From positions 1,674,001-1,738,000 of the forward strand of contig NZ_CP143889.1 of assembly GCF_036417355.1 (NCBI RefSeq): 64,000 nt of DNA, written 5' to 3'. The notes beneath the pieces were generated by a model that saw only the letters and a list, made by a program, of their open reading frames with translations, made no database searches and had not been told where the DNA came from. A program made the position numbers and the translations under genes. Source of the DNA: Akkermansia sp. RCC_12PD (GTDB lineage Bacteria > Verrucomicrobiota > Verrucomicrobiia > Verrucomicrobiales > Akkermansiaceae). Positions 53,489 through 61,597 of the stretch are shown here, piece by piece (position 1 is the stretch's first letter; each line of letters begins with the position of its first letter).

Positions 53489-56120
53489 GGTTGGAAGACT
53501 GGAGTTCCGCAAGGAAGCCTGATTCGTCCAGGTACAGGTTGGGAGGCAGGGAGTAGGGCGTGGACAAGGTGGCTCCTGCAATGATGGTGGAAGAAGGCGG
53601 GTTCAGATAGAAGCCCGGCAGAAGGCGTCCCCGCGTCCGGGCGCGCATGCCAAGCTGGACGGTGCCGTCATCCAGCTTGAAGACGCTTCTTTTCATGGAC
53701 ATGGCCAGAATGATGCCGCGGTCTGTAGCAAAGCAGGGGCGCCAGCCGATGTTGGGCAGGACGAGGTCACCGGAGCCACTGAAGTCGTACAGGGGCGTGC
53801 GCGTTTCCGGAACCAGGCTGTAGAGCCTGCGGCGCAGGAAGTCGGCACCCGCTATCTGCCTGATCCCTTCCGGCATGCTGTGGTCCCCGTCCCCGATCAG
53901 GTAAACGGGGGTGCCGGTGAGGATGGGCCACAGGACGGCGGCCACCGTTTCATGGACTTCTTCATGTCCCACGCTGGTGAGCAGGAGTTCCCTGGGCTGG
54001 AGCGCGTTCACTCGTTCAAGCTGCTGGGCGTTCATCCAGAAGTCGCACAGGCGGCTCTGGGAGCGGGAACAGTCCAGAAGGGTCGCCAGCCATTTCCGGA
54101 GTTCCGGGTTTTCAGCTTCCACAGTGTCGTTCATCAGGCATTCGGCTATCTCGTAGCCGGTAAGCCGCGTGTTTTTGACCGTGACAAGGGGCTTGTGGCC
54201 GATATGCTCCAGGTGGTTCAGAATGGCGTCCCTCCCGATGCTGGCGGCGATTTCCAGACAGGTGGATGAGAGTTCCCGCAGCGTATTGATTACCATCGGC
54301 GGATTAACCGCATCCGGCGCGATAGGCTCGCCGACGGCCGCCGTGAAGCGGTAGGGAACGTGGAGGGGGGCCTTGGAGAAGAAGCGGTTGCCGGAGTAGG
54401 AGAAGATGCTGCCCCACAGCTCGTCCATATAAATGGGAATGATCGGGCAGCTGGATTTTTTAGCGAGCATTTCCAGTCCCCTCCGTGCGGCGCACAGGGT
54501 GCCCGTGCGCGTGAGCTGCCCTTCCGGGAAGATGCAGATGACTTCCCCGGCCTTGAGGGCCTGGATGGCCTTGGAGAGGGATTCACGGGGGTTCCGGGAG
54601 GAGATGGGAAGGCAGTTGAACAGTTCCAGTATCCAGCCGAGCCAGCGGATAGCCACGAATTCCTCCGCCACAATGAAACGGATGGGGCGCGGACAGATGA
54701 GGGAGAGGAAGAGGGCGTCCCCGTAGGTAACGTGGTTGGCGACGATGATGGCCCCTCCGTCTTCCGGAATGCGGTCCTGGTGGATGATGCGTGAACGGTA
54801 CACGATCCGCATGATCCAGAGGCCCATCATGCGGATGAATTCGCGAGGGATAAGCCGGAACGCCACGATCGTGATGACCACGCCCAGCACGGCCAGCACC
54901 CAGAATTGGTTCTGGACGGAGAAGATGTTCCTCAGCATGAGCTGGAATCCCACGGCCACCAGCCCCATGATGCAGTCCATCAGGTTGCCGGCGGCGATGA
55001 CTGTGCTCCGGTTGGACGGATCACAGTTGTCCTGGAGATGGGCGTTCAGGGGCACCAGATAGGCCGCCGCAAAGGCGCCCGTGATGCCGAAGCCGATGTT
55101 GCTGGCGAGGGAACCTGGCGCGAAGAAGGACATGGCGATGCAGCCAACGGTAAAACCGATGGCGCCCAGAGGGATCAGCCCCAGCTCGATTTTTTTGCGG
55201 CAGATGACGGAGGCGATGACACCCCCGACCACGGTGCCGCCGCTGAGCCATGCCATCAGGATGGCGGCAGACATGCTGAATCCGGCGTCGCCGATGGGAT
55301 GTTCCTGGGCGATCTGCAGGGAGATGAGCATCAGCGCCCCGGCCAGGAACCAGAAGTAGGAGATGCCGATTTCACTGAGCCTCAAGTCCCGCTGGCTCCA
55401 AAGGTATTTGAGCTGGACGAAGTGTTCGTAGAAGAGCTTCCATTCAAATTTCCGCGTCTGCTTGGAAGGATACCGGGGCAGGAACAGGGCGGCCACCGCC
55501 ACGGGAATGGCAATGAAGGTGAGAATCATGGTGGGGAAGGCCGCCGCTTCCCAGCCGTCGTTGGAAGATACCTGAAGAATGTCGAACCAGACGAAGATGC
55601 CGATCTGTGCGGCAAGCATGGACAGGATGAGGCTCATTTCCATCAGCCCGGAGGCGTACCCGAGCTGCCGGGATCCCACCATGTCCTTGACCACTCCTTT
55701 TTTCGCGGGACTCAGAATGGTTGCCTGGACGGAAAAGATGCAGAACCAGAAGACGGCCATTTCTATGTTTTCATACCTGAAGCACAGGAACATGGCCCCC
55801 AGCACCAGGATTTGCAGGAAGGACATGAATTGGATGATGCGCGCCTTGCAGAAGCAGTCCGCCAGCCATCCGACAAATGGAGAGAACAGGATGTACGGCA
55901 GTACAAAGATGCAGCCCAGGATATACTGGAGGGAGTTGACCCAGGAGTCCGGTCCGTATGCGATGTTGTTCGCGGCCAGCCAGACGCCCAGCGGGATCAG
56001 CAGGAATTGGGCCGCCTTTTCATTGAAGGCGTTCTGGGCTTGTATGAGAATCAGGGAATAAAAACCTCTCCATTCCTTTTTTGAGGGGTTTTTTTTCTTA
56101 GATGTCTGTACGTCATCCAT
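53481..56120 (-). CDS. MFS transporter-acyltransferase fusion (LplT-Aas-like)
   Basis: The protein has about 879 residues. An N-terminal MFS/LplT-type transporter (about 20-430, some twelve helices) begins FYSLILIQAQNAFNEKAAQFLLIPLG. Then comes a PlsC-type acyltransferase with NHVTYGD (about 460) and FPEGQLTR (about 530). The C-terminal 250 residues look like a shortened remnant of an AMP-forming acyl-ACP synthetase (ELLLTSVGHEEVHET; RGRLLPGFYLNP) but lack the P-loop-type YTSGTTG. In Aas/LplT the pair re-acylates imported lysophospholipid; here acyl activation would have to come from elsewhere. ATG 56120 is preferred over 56144. Confidence 0.82.
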   Translation of the reverse strand: MDDVQTSKKKNPSKKEWRGFYSLILIQAQNAFNEKAAQFLLIPLGVWLAANNIAYGPDSWVNSLQYILGCIFVLPYILFSPFVGWLADCFCKARIIQFMSFLQILVLGAMFLCFRYENIEMAVFWFCIFSVQATILSPAKKGVVKDMVGSRQLGYASGLMEMSLILSMLAAQIGIFVWFDILQVSSNDGWEAAAFPTMILTFIAIPVAVAALFLPRYPSKQTRKFEWKLFYEHFVQLKYLWSQRDLRLSEIGISYFWFLAGALMLISLQIAQEHPIGDAGFSMSAAILMAWLSGGTVVGGVIASVICRKKIELGLIPLGAIGFTVGCIAMSFFAPGSLASNIGFGITGAFAAAYLVPLNAHLQDNCDPSNRSTVIAAGNLMDCIMGLVAVGFQLMLRNIFSVQNQFWVLAVLGVVITIVAFRLIPREFIRMMGLWIMRIVYRSRIIHQDRIPEDGGAIIVANHVTYGDALFLSLICPRPIRFIVAEEFVAIRWLGWILELFNCLPISSRNPRESLSKAIQALKAGEVICIFPEGQLTRTGTLCAARRGLEMLAKKSSCPIIPIYMDELWGSIFSYSGNRFFSKAPLHVPYRFTAAVGEPIAPDAVNPPMVINTLRELSSTCLEIAASIGRDAILNHLEHIGHKPLVTVKNTRLTGYEIAECLMNDTVEAENPELRKWLATLLDCSRSQSRLCDFWMNAQQLERVNALQPRELLLTSVGHEEVHETVAAVLWPILTGTPVYLIGDGDHSMPEGIRQIAGADFLRRRLYSLVPETRTPLYDFSGSGDLVLPNIGWRPCFATDRGIILAMSMKRSVFKLDDGTVQLGMRARTRGRLLPGFYLNPPSSTIIAGATLSTPYSLPPNLYLDESGFLAELQSSNHE

Positions 56121-56967
56121 GTGGGGCGGATTGTAGCAGATCACGGGGGGTAGGGAAGGATAATCTGTCTATTGCATCCTTGGCGCCGGGCAGGCGTTTC
56201 CCTGAAATTATCAGGCATCCAGGAATAGTTTTTTATGACTTGCTGGAGGCTCCCGTCTGTCAGCGTGCAGCCGTAATGCTGTTCGGAAGTGTCCCGAAGG
56301 CAGGGAATTCCGAACGGGGACGGGATTGTTCCGTGAACTCCGGGCATGGAGTGTTTCATTTTTGAAAAGATGAAACACCCCAGTGGAATTGCAGTGATTG
56401 CGTGGAAGTTGCCGTTATCGGAGCGCGGATGTTGTTTTTTGAGAGGATATCCGTCCGGGTGCTGCCGTCTATTTCGGATACTTTTATGCCGGGTGGCTGT
56501 TCCGTTCCGGCGAAGATGAAAGAAGGACAACGGCCTGTTCCGGCGATTTTCTGTGAAACGCAGGACAATCCGATTATGACGGAAGCGTGGGGCGCCGGTT
56601 GGCTTGATATGTTCCGCAGGAATGCTATCTGGACGGTATTCCGGTGTTTCCTGCTTCGGAGAAGAACGCTACGGCTTTTTTCTGGCAGAAGAGCTGGTTC
56701 GCGCGTTTCGCAAGATATATTTTAAACGGGAATTAAAGGGCCTTGGAGGGGTTGAATAGGGGAGGGGGAGGCTTGGAAGACTTTCTTCCCGAAAAGACGG
56801 TTTTTCCGGGAAGTCAGCGGAATAAAGCGGGGCGGCGAGAAAAGGGCTGTTTCCTAAACTCAAGAATTCCCTTGTCATGAAGTGTTTCGGCAAACGGGCT
56901 TTATGGTTGACAAGAAGGTGGGGGGTCGTAGGATGGCTTTGAAATATATAACCTGAAGAGAGATTAT
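56121..56967. other. Gene-free stretch of about 850 bases
   Basis: Short open frames occur on both strands, but none has a domain, signal peptide or plausible start. I looked for RNase P, tmRNA, SRP RNA and tRNA signatures and saw none. It may hold decayed coding sequence or an unrecognised RNA. Confidence 0.45.
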
Positions 56968-57534
56968 ATGAACACTTCCCAGACGATTGGCATGCTTTTT
57001 GCCGCAGGCGCAGTCCTTTTGCCTTCCTGCGAGACGGAGCGCATTAATGAACGGCCCATCGGCATTTATCCTACGGGGAATGTCTATCCGTCCGGACCGA
57101 GTGTCCTCGGAGACCAGAGCGACAGTCTGCTGAACGAAGTCCAGGGAGGAAATTCTCTGGATCCGTCGTCCGCGCAGAATTCCGGATTCAATCCCGATCC
57201 GGCCCAGACCCAGGGAGGAACCATCAACCGCATTCTGGGCGGCGGCAATAATAACGCTTCTTCCCAGCCTGCCGTTCCCAGTCCCACGGTTCCGAATCCA
57301 GTGGGCAATCCTCCCGTCACCGGAATTGCCCCGCCCAAACCTGTGGAGCCCGCCGCCAATTCTTCCATTCCCGTCGCATGGCCTACGGGCGATCCTACCG
57401 TGGTGGTCAGCCCGTATGACCGCACCAAGAAGATCAAGATTCTGAACAGGAGCACGAACAAGCCCTATCCTTCCGGAACCGTCCTGCGGGATACCAATTT
57501 CCCGAATGAGGTCAAGAAGTTCCGCGTGCCCTGA
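56968..57534 (+). CDS. Pro/Asn-rich lipoprotein
   Basis: The 188-residue protein has the signal MNTSQTIGMLFAAGAVLLPSC with a lipobox Cys about 21, then a low-complexity region rich in Pro, Asn, Gly and Ser (GGGNNNASSQPAVPSPTVPNPVGNPPVTG). A conserved-looking C-terminus follows (TVVVSPYDRTKKIKILNRSTNKPYPSGTVLRDTNFPNEVKKFRVP). The layout suits a surface-reaching or wall-spanning lipoprotein whose C-terminal domain is the functional part. No domain is recognised. A purine-rich GAAGAGAG precedes ATG. Confidence 0.8.
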   Translation: MNTSQTIGMLFAAGAVLLPSCETERINERPIGIYPTGNVYPSGPSVLGDQSDSLLNEVQGGNSLDPSSAQNSGFNPDPAQTQGGTINRILGGGNNNASSQPAVPSPTVPNPVGNPPVTGIAPPKPVEPAANSSIPVAWPTGDPTVVVSPYDRTKKIKILNRSTNKPYPSGTVLRDTNFPNEVKKFRVP

Positions 57535-57612
57535 TGCAACGGCGGAGTGATGCCGGTCGCGCCCTGGACATGTTCCGTGTTCCGAGGCGTTGATGTATCC
57601 GCCCGCAAGTCC

Positions 57613-58500
57613 ATGAAAGACGCTTCCAAGAAACAGCCCTCTTTTTCTTCCGTAGCCATTATGGGGCCCGGCCTTCTGGGGGGGGCCCTGGCGCTGGCGG
57701 TGAAGGTGCGGATGCCCCATGTCCATGTGCGCCTGTGGGGCAGGAGGCCGGAACCGCTGGAATACGCCCTCTCCATTGGTGCGGCTCATGCCGTTTCCAC
57801 CCGTGTGGCGGAAGCGGTGCAGGGGGCGGACCTTGTTGTGCTGGCTACTCCCGTGGGGGTGATGCCGGATATCGCGGCCGCCATGCTGCCGGCCTTGAAG
57901 CCGGGCGCCGTCGTGACTGACGTGGGTTCCGTGAAGGGATGCGTGCACCAGTCCGTGGGGAGGGCGCTGACGCGGGCCGGAGTGGCGTTTATCGGTTCCC
58001 ATCCCATGGCCGGTTCCGAGAAGCAGGGCATGGAGCATGCTTCCGCGGAGTTGTTCCAGGGGGCTACCTGCATTTTGACGAATGACGAGCACGTGCATGA
58101 GGATGTTCTTCTTTTGCTCCAGCGGTTTTGGGAGCGTGCAGGCTGCCACTGCATCAGGATGCAGGCGGCGGTCCATGATTCCACCGTGGCCCGCATTTCC
58201 CATATTCCGCACGCTCTTTCCGCACTATGCGTTCACAGTGCGCTGGACGGAGGTGATGTGGAGCTGCTGGGGCTGGTGTCCGCCGGCGGCTTCCGCGACA
58301 CCACCCGCGTTTCCATGGGGGAACCGTCCATGTGGGCGGAGATTCTGACGGAGAATTCCCCGGCCGTTCTGGAACGGCTGGATGCGGCGCTGGCCCAGTT
58401 GGGCGACGTGCGGAAGTTTCTGGCGGACGGGGATAAGAAGTCTCTGGCGGAATGGCTGAAGAAAGCCGGAGAGAGCAGGGCGCAGGCTCTGGGACTGTAG
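57613..58500 (+). CDS. tyrA: Prephenate dehydrogenase
   Basis: The protein has 295 residues from ATG 57613 (the frame opens earlier at GTG 57547). Rossmann start VAIMGPGLLGGALALAVK binds NAD(P). GADLVVLATPVGVM, VTDVGSVKG, FIGSHPMAGSEKQG (with the catalytic His) and HSALDGGDVELLGLVSAGGFRDTTRVSMG are the TyrA_PDH hallmarks. It oxidatively decarboxylates prephenate to hydroxyphenylpyruvate on the tyrosine route. No chorismate mutase or ACT domain is fused. An in-frame run of eight G (57668-57675) lies at the NAD-binding turn. Confidence 0.92.
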   Translation: MKDASKKQPSFSSVAIMGPGLLGGALALAVKVRMPHVHVRLWGRRPEPLEYALSIGAAHAVSTRVAEAVQGADLVVLATPVGVMPDIAAAMLPALKPGAVVTDVGSVKGCVHQSVGRALTRAGVAFIGSHPMAGSEKQGMEHASAELFQGATCILTNDEHVHEDVLLLLQRFWERAGCHCIRMQAAVHDSTVARISHIPHALSALCVHSALDGGDVELLGLVSAGGFRDTTRVSMGEPSMWAEILTENSPAVLERLDAALAQLGDVRKFLADGDKKSLAEWLKKAGESRAQALGL

Positions 58501-58587
58501 GTTTTTCCGGAGATTTTTCCGTGCATGATACGCCACGGGTTTGCCGGGATGAAAGACGGCTGTTATTAAATTGTTAACAAACGGGCA

Positions 58588-58615
58588 TGGACGGAACGGC
58601 TTTCCGTTTTATACT
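58588..58615 (+). promoter_or_regulatory. Candidate leaderless promoter of the TonB-dependent receptor
   Basis: TGGACG (58588-58593), 16-base spacer, TATACT (58610-58615), six bases before ATG 58622. Confidence 0.45.
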
Positions 58616-58621
58616 TGCCGC

Positions 58622-60835
58622 ATGCGTTTACCTGCCATGAATAACCGCCGTTATCGCCGCCACGGGCGCGGTTTGCACCGCGCCGCCGCCATCGGGAGCC
58701 TTCTTGTCCTGGGGCCGTCAGCCTATGCCGCCGTGGACAAACCGGCAGCGGAAGAGGACGTTCAGGAAATGCCGGAACGGGTCATGACCATCCGTTCCAA
58801 GTCCCTGCGGGCGGAGACGGTGAGCACGGCCACGCTTACGAACATGAAAACGGAAGAGGTCCCGCAGACGGTAAACGTGATTACGCGGGATCTGATGGAG
58901 TCCAAGGGGACCGATTCCCTGGTGGAGGCCCTGCGCATGGATTCCTCCGTCAATACGGGCGGGGACATGCTGATGTCCCGAACAGCGGACCAGTACACCA
59001 TCCGCGGTTTTGCGGGGAGTGACGTACAGATAGGCAACATGCCTCTTCCGCGCGGCATGGGGTACGGCATGGATACGTCCCTGGTCGAGAATATTGAAAT
59101 CGTCAAGGGCCCCATCGGTTCCATAGCCGGCGGCCAGTCCAGCACGCTGGGACCCTACGGGGCGGGCGGCTCCATCAATCTGGTTTTGAAGACGCCGGAG
59201 TTTGTGGACAGGACGGAACTGACGGCTTATGCCCGTTTTTCCCACCACGGCCAGAAGTACCGCATGACCATTGACGATACCCGCTACCGGGGCGACGAAA
59301 CGGACGGTTTCGCCCTGCGCACGGTGGCCGCCGCCGAATACGACCGCCCGTTCTGGCTGAACGGCGATGCCAACGGCGGCCAGAAGTATACGGTTTCCCC
59401 CATTTTCCGCTGGCAGCACGATTCCCGCACCAAGACAGTGCTGACGACCAGCTTCCAGTATCAGAATTCGCCCACCTATATGGGCATTCCCGTTCTGGCC
59501 GGTCATTTTGTGGGTCCTTACGACGCTTGGTACGGTTCACCGAGCGGCCGCCTCAATTCCAAGTCCCTGCTGGCAATGCTGGATTTTGAACGCAAGCTGG
59601 AAAAGGTTTGGACGGTCCGCATCGGCGGCGGCCTGGGCTACAGCGACGTTGATTATAATATCTGGGGCGTTTCCTCCTCTCCCGGCCGCGGGGGCGGCAT
59701 GACCACGCAGGAGTATTACAACCAGATGATTGCGGACGGCAAGGCCAAGTATGAGGCTTCCTGGAGCGACACGCAGAATATCAACTGGAATTTTTATTCC
59801 AACGCCCTGGCGGAGTTCAAGACCGGCCAGGTGGCGCATGAGGCGCTCATGGGCGTGTCCTATACGGGACGCAGCGTGTACGGGGACGGCTCGTCCATGA
59901 ATAATACGAACGATTATTTTTCCCTGTATGATCCGGCTCCCGTGGTTCCCTCCCCCCGGGATTATTCCGGCCTCAATTCGGACGATTCCGTCATCCAGCG
60001 CGCGGGATTTCTGTTGCAGGACGTGTTGTCCTACGGAGAATGGCGCTTCCTGGCCGGGGTGCGCGGCGACGCTCATTTCAGCATGGACAATAATTACGCG
60101 TTTGCCTGGAGTCCCCGCTTCGGCATCACCCGCATGATCGGGGAGCGCGTGGCGCTGTTCGCCAACGCCGCCCGGACTTCCGCGCCCAACTTTGGCTACA
60201 AGGATGAGAACAACAAGGAACTGACCAATTCCTGGAGGACGGACCAGATGGAGTTCGGCTTCCGTGTCAGTCCGGTGGACAAGGTATGGTTTTCCGCTTC
60301 CTGGTTTGACATTATCCAGAACAATACTCCCGTGATTTTGCCCGGCTCCCTTGACAGGTATTATGCGGACGGCTCCAAAAGGGCGGAAGGCGTGGAACTT
60401 TCCCTGACCGGGGAAATTACCAAGAATTGGAGTTCCTATCTTTCCTATACCTACACGCGCACCAAGAACCGGACCACCGGGGAGGTGTATCCCACCATCG
60501 CGCCCAATGCGCTGGCCATCTGGCAGAAGTACCGCATTGACGGCGGCCTGCTGAACGGCACTGTTCTGGGGCTGGGCTACCGTTGCAAGGATTCCTATTA
60601 CGCCACGTTCCGAGGCGAGAAGATCGCGGATAATTACACGATTCCTTCCTACAGCGTGTTTGATTTCACCGTGGAGATTCCCCTGCCGGAGACCAAATGG
60701 CTGAAGGATGCTACGCTGAGGCTGGCCGTGTACAATATTTTCGACAAGAAGTACGTGCAGTCCACCCGCCACGCCGTTCAGTGCACCGTGGGCGATCCCC
60801 GCACGTTTGAAGTAGGCCTGAAGACCACATTTTAA
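58622..60835 (+). CDS. TonB-dependent siderophore receptor
   Basis: The protein has about 737 residues from ATG 58622 (a second Met at 58637 is possible). A signal peptide ends near PSAYA. The plug domain (about 65-200) has VPQTVNVITRDLMESKGTDSLVEALRMDSSVNT and VENIEIVKGPIGSIAGGQSS. The 22-strand barrel follows, with AFAWSPRFGITRM, YADGSKRAEGVELSLTGEITKNWSSYLSYTY and the C-terminal DKKYVQSTRHAVQCTVGDPRTFEVGLKTTF ending in Phe. It is a FecA/FhuA/FcuA-type receptor driven by TonB. Next to it are an ABC ATPase and an FtsX-like permease, an uncommon pairing. Confidence 0.93.
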   Translation: MRLPAMNNRRYRRHGRGLHRAAAIGSLLVLGPSAYAAVDKPAAEEDVQEMPERVMTIRSKSLRAETVSTATLTNMKTEEVPQTVNVITRDLMESKGTDSLVEALRMDSSVNTGGDMLMSRTADQYTIRGFAGSDVQIGNMPLPRGMGYGMDTSLVENIEIVKGPIGSIAGGQSSTLGPYGAGGSINLVLKTPEFVDRTELTAYARFSHHGQKYRMTIDDTRYRGDETDGFALRTVAAAEYDRPFWLNGDANGGQKYTVSPIFRWQHDSRTKTVLTTSFQYQNSPTYMGIPVLAGHFVGPYDAWYGSPSGRLNSKSLLAMLDFERKLEKVWTVRIGGGLGYSDVDYNIWGVSSSPGRGGGMTTQEYYNQMIADGKAKYEASWSDTQNINWNFYSNALAEFKTGQVAHEALMGVSYTGRSVYGDGSSMNNTNDYFSLYDPAPVVPSPRDYSGLNSDDSVIQRAGFLLQDVLSYGEWRFLAGVRGDAHFSMDNNYAFAWSPRFGITRMIGERVALFANAARTSAPNFGYKDENNKELTNSWRTDQMEFGFRVSPVDKVWFSASWFDIIQNNTPVILPGSLDRYYADGSKRAEGVELSLTGEITKNWSSYLSYTYTRTKNRTTGEVYPTIAPNALAIWQKYRIDGGLLNGTVLGLGYRCKDSYYATFRGEKIADNYTIPSYSVFDFTVEIPLPETKWLKDATLRLAVYNIFDKKYVQSTRHAVQCTVGDPRTFEVGLKTTF

Positions 60836-60850
60836 CCCTCTATTCCCGCC

Positions 60851-61597
60851 ATGAGTTCCCCCGTTATTTCCGTCAGCCGCCTCAAGCGAAGTTTCAAATC
60901 CGGCACCGGGGAGGTAACGGTACTGAAAGATATCAGCCTGACTGTTCCCCAGGGAGAGTTCGTAGCCGTCATGGGCGCGAGCGGTTCCGGCAAGAGTACC
61001 CTGTTGAATGTCTTGGGAGGGTTGCTTTCTCCGGATGAAGGTTCCGTGGTGGTAGATGGCCGGGATATCGGCTCCATGTCCGATGCCGCCCTGACGGTGT
61101 ACCGGAGGGACCGCGTAGGGTTCATTTTCCAGATGTTCAACCTGGTGGGCACCCTGAGCGTGGAAGAGAATATCCTGCTGCCTTCCCTGGCGGGAGGACG
61201 CAGGATTTCCGCCGCCGCACTGGACGCCATGATTGAGAAGGTGGGGCTATCCCACCGCCGCCATGCCATGCCGGATACCCTCAGCGGCGGAGAGCAGCAG
61301 CGCGTGGCGATTGCCCGCGCCCTGATTTCCGAACCTGCTCTGGTGCTGGCGGATGAGCCTACGGGTAATCTGGATTCCGAAAACACCCGCCTCATGGGCG
61401 ATTTATTCCGGGATTTGCACCGCACGCAGGGTTGCGCCTTCGTGCTGGTGACGCACGCGCCGGATGTGGCGATGTGGGCGGACCGCGTGATCATACTCAA
61501 GGACGGCCGCATTGTGGACGACAGGTCTACAGCGGAGTTTTCCGGACCCGTGGAACTTTCCTCCTTTTATGAACGCACGCTGAACGACGCCTTATGA
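60851..61597 (+). CDS. ABC transporter ATPase (LolD/MacB-type)
   Basis: The 248-residue ATPase has Walker A GASGSGKST (about 44-52), Q-loop FIFQMFNLVGTLSVEENILLP, signature TLSGGEQQRVAIARAL, Walker B LVLADEPTGNLDSENT and switch His LVTHAPD. These are the features of ATPases that pair with FtsX-fold permeases. The final codons overlap the permease start (ATGA at 61594-61597). It is 15 bases after the TonB-dependent receptor. Confidence 0.93.
   Translation: MSSPVISVSRLKRSFKSGTGEVTVLKDISLTVPQGEFVAVMGASGSGKSTLLNVLGGLLSPDEGSVVVDGRDIGSMSDAALTVYRRDRVGFIFQMFNLVGTLSVEENILLPSLAGGRRISAAALDAMIEKVGLSHRRHAMPDTLSGGEQQRVAIARALISEPALVLADEPTGNLDSENTRLMGDLFRDLHRTQGCAFVLVTHAPDVAMWADRVIILKDGRIVDDRSTAEFSGPVELSSFYERTLNDAL

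Noticed and set aside
57668-57675. Run of eight G in tyrA as a possible frameshift
   Set aside because: The reading frame is intact across the run (Leu-Leu-Gly-Gly-Ala), and other G/C runs of 7-8 bases (for example in dsbD near 50976-50983) are also in frame.
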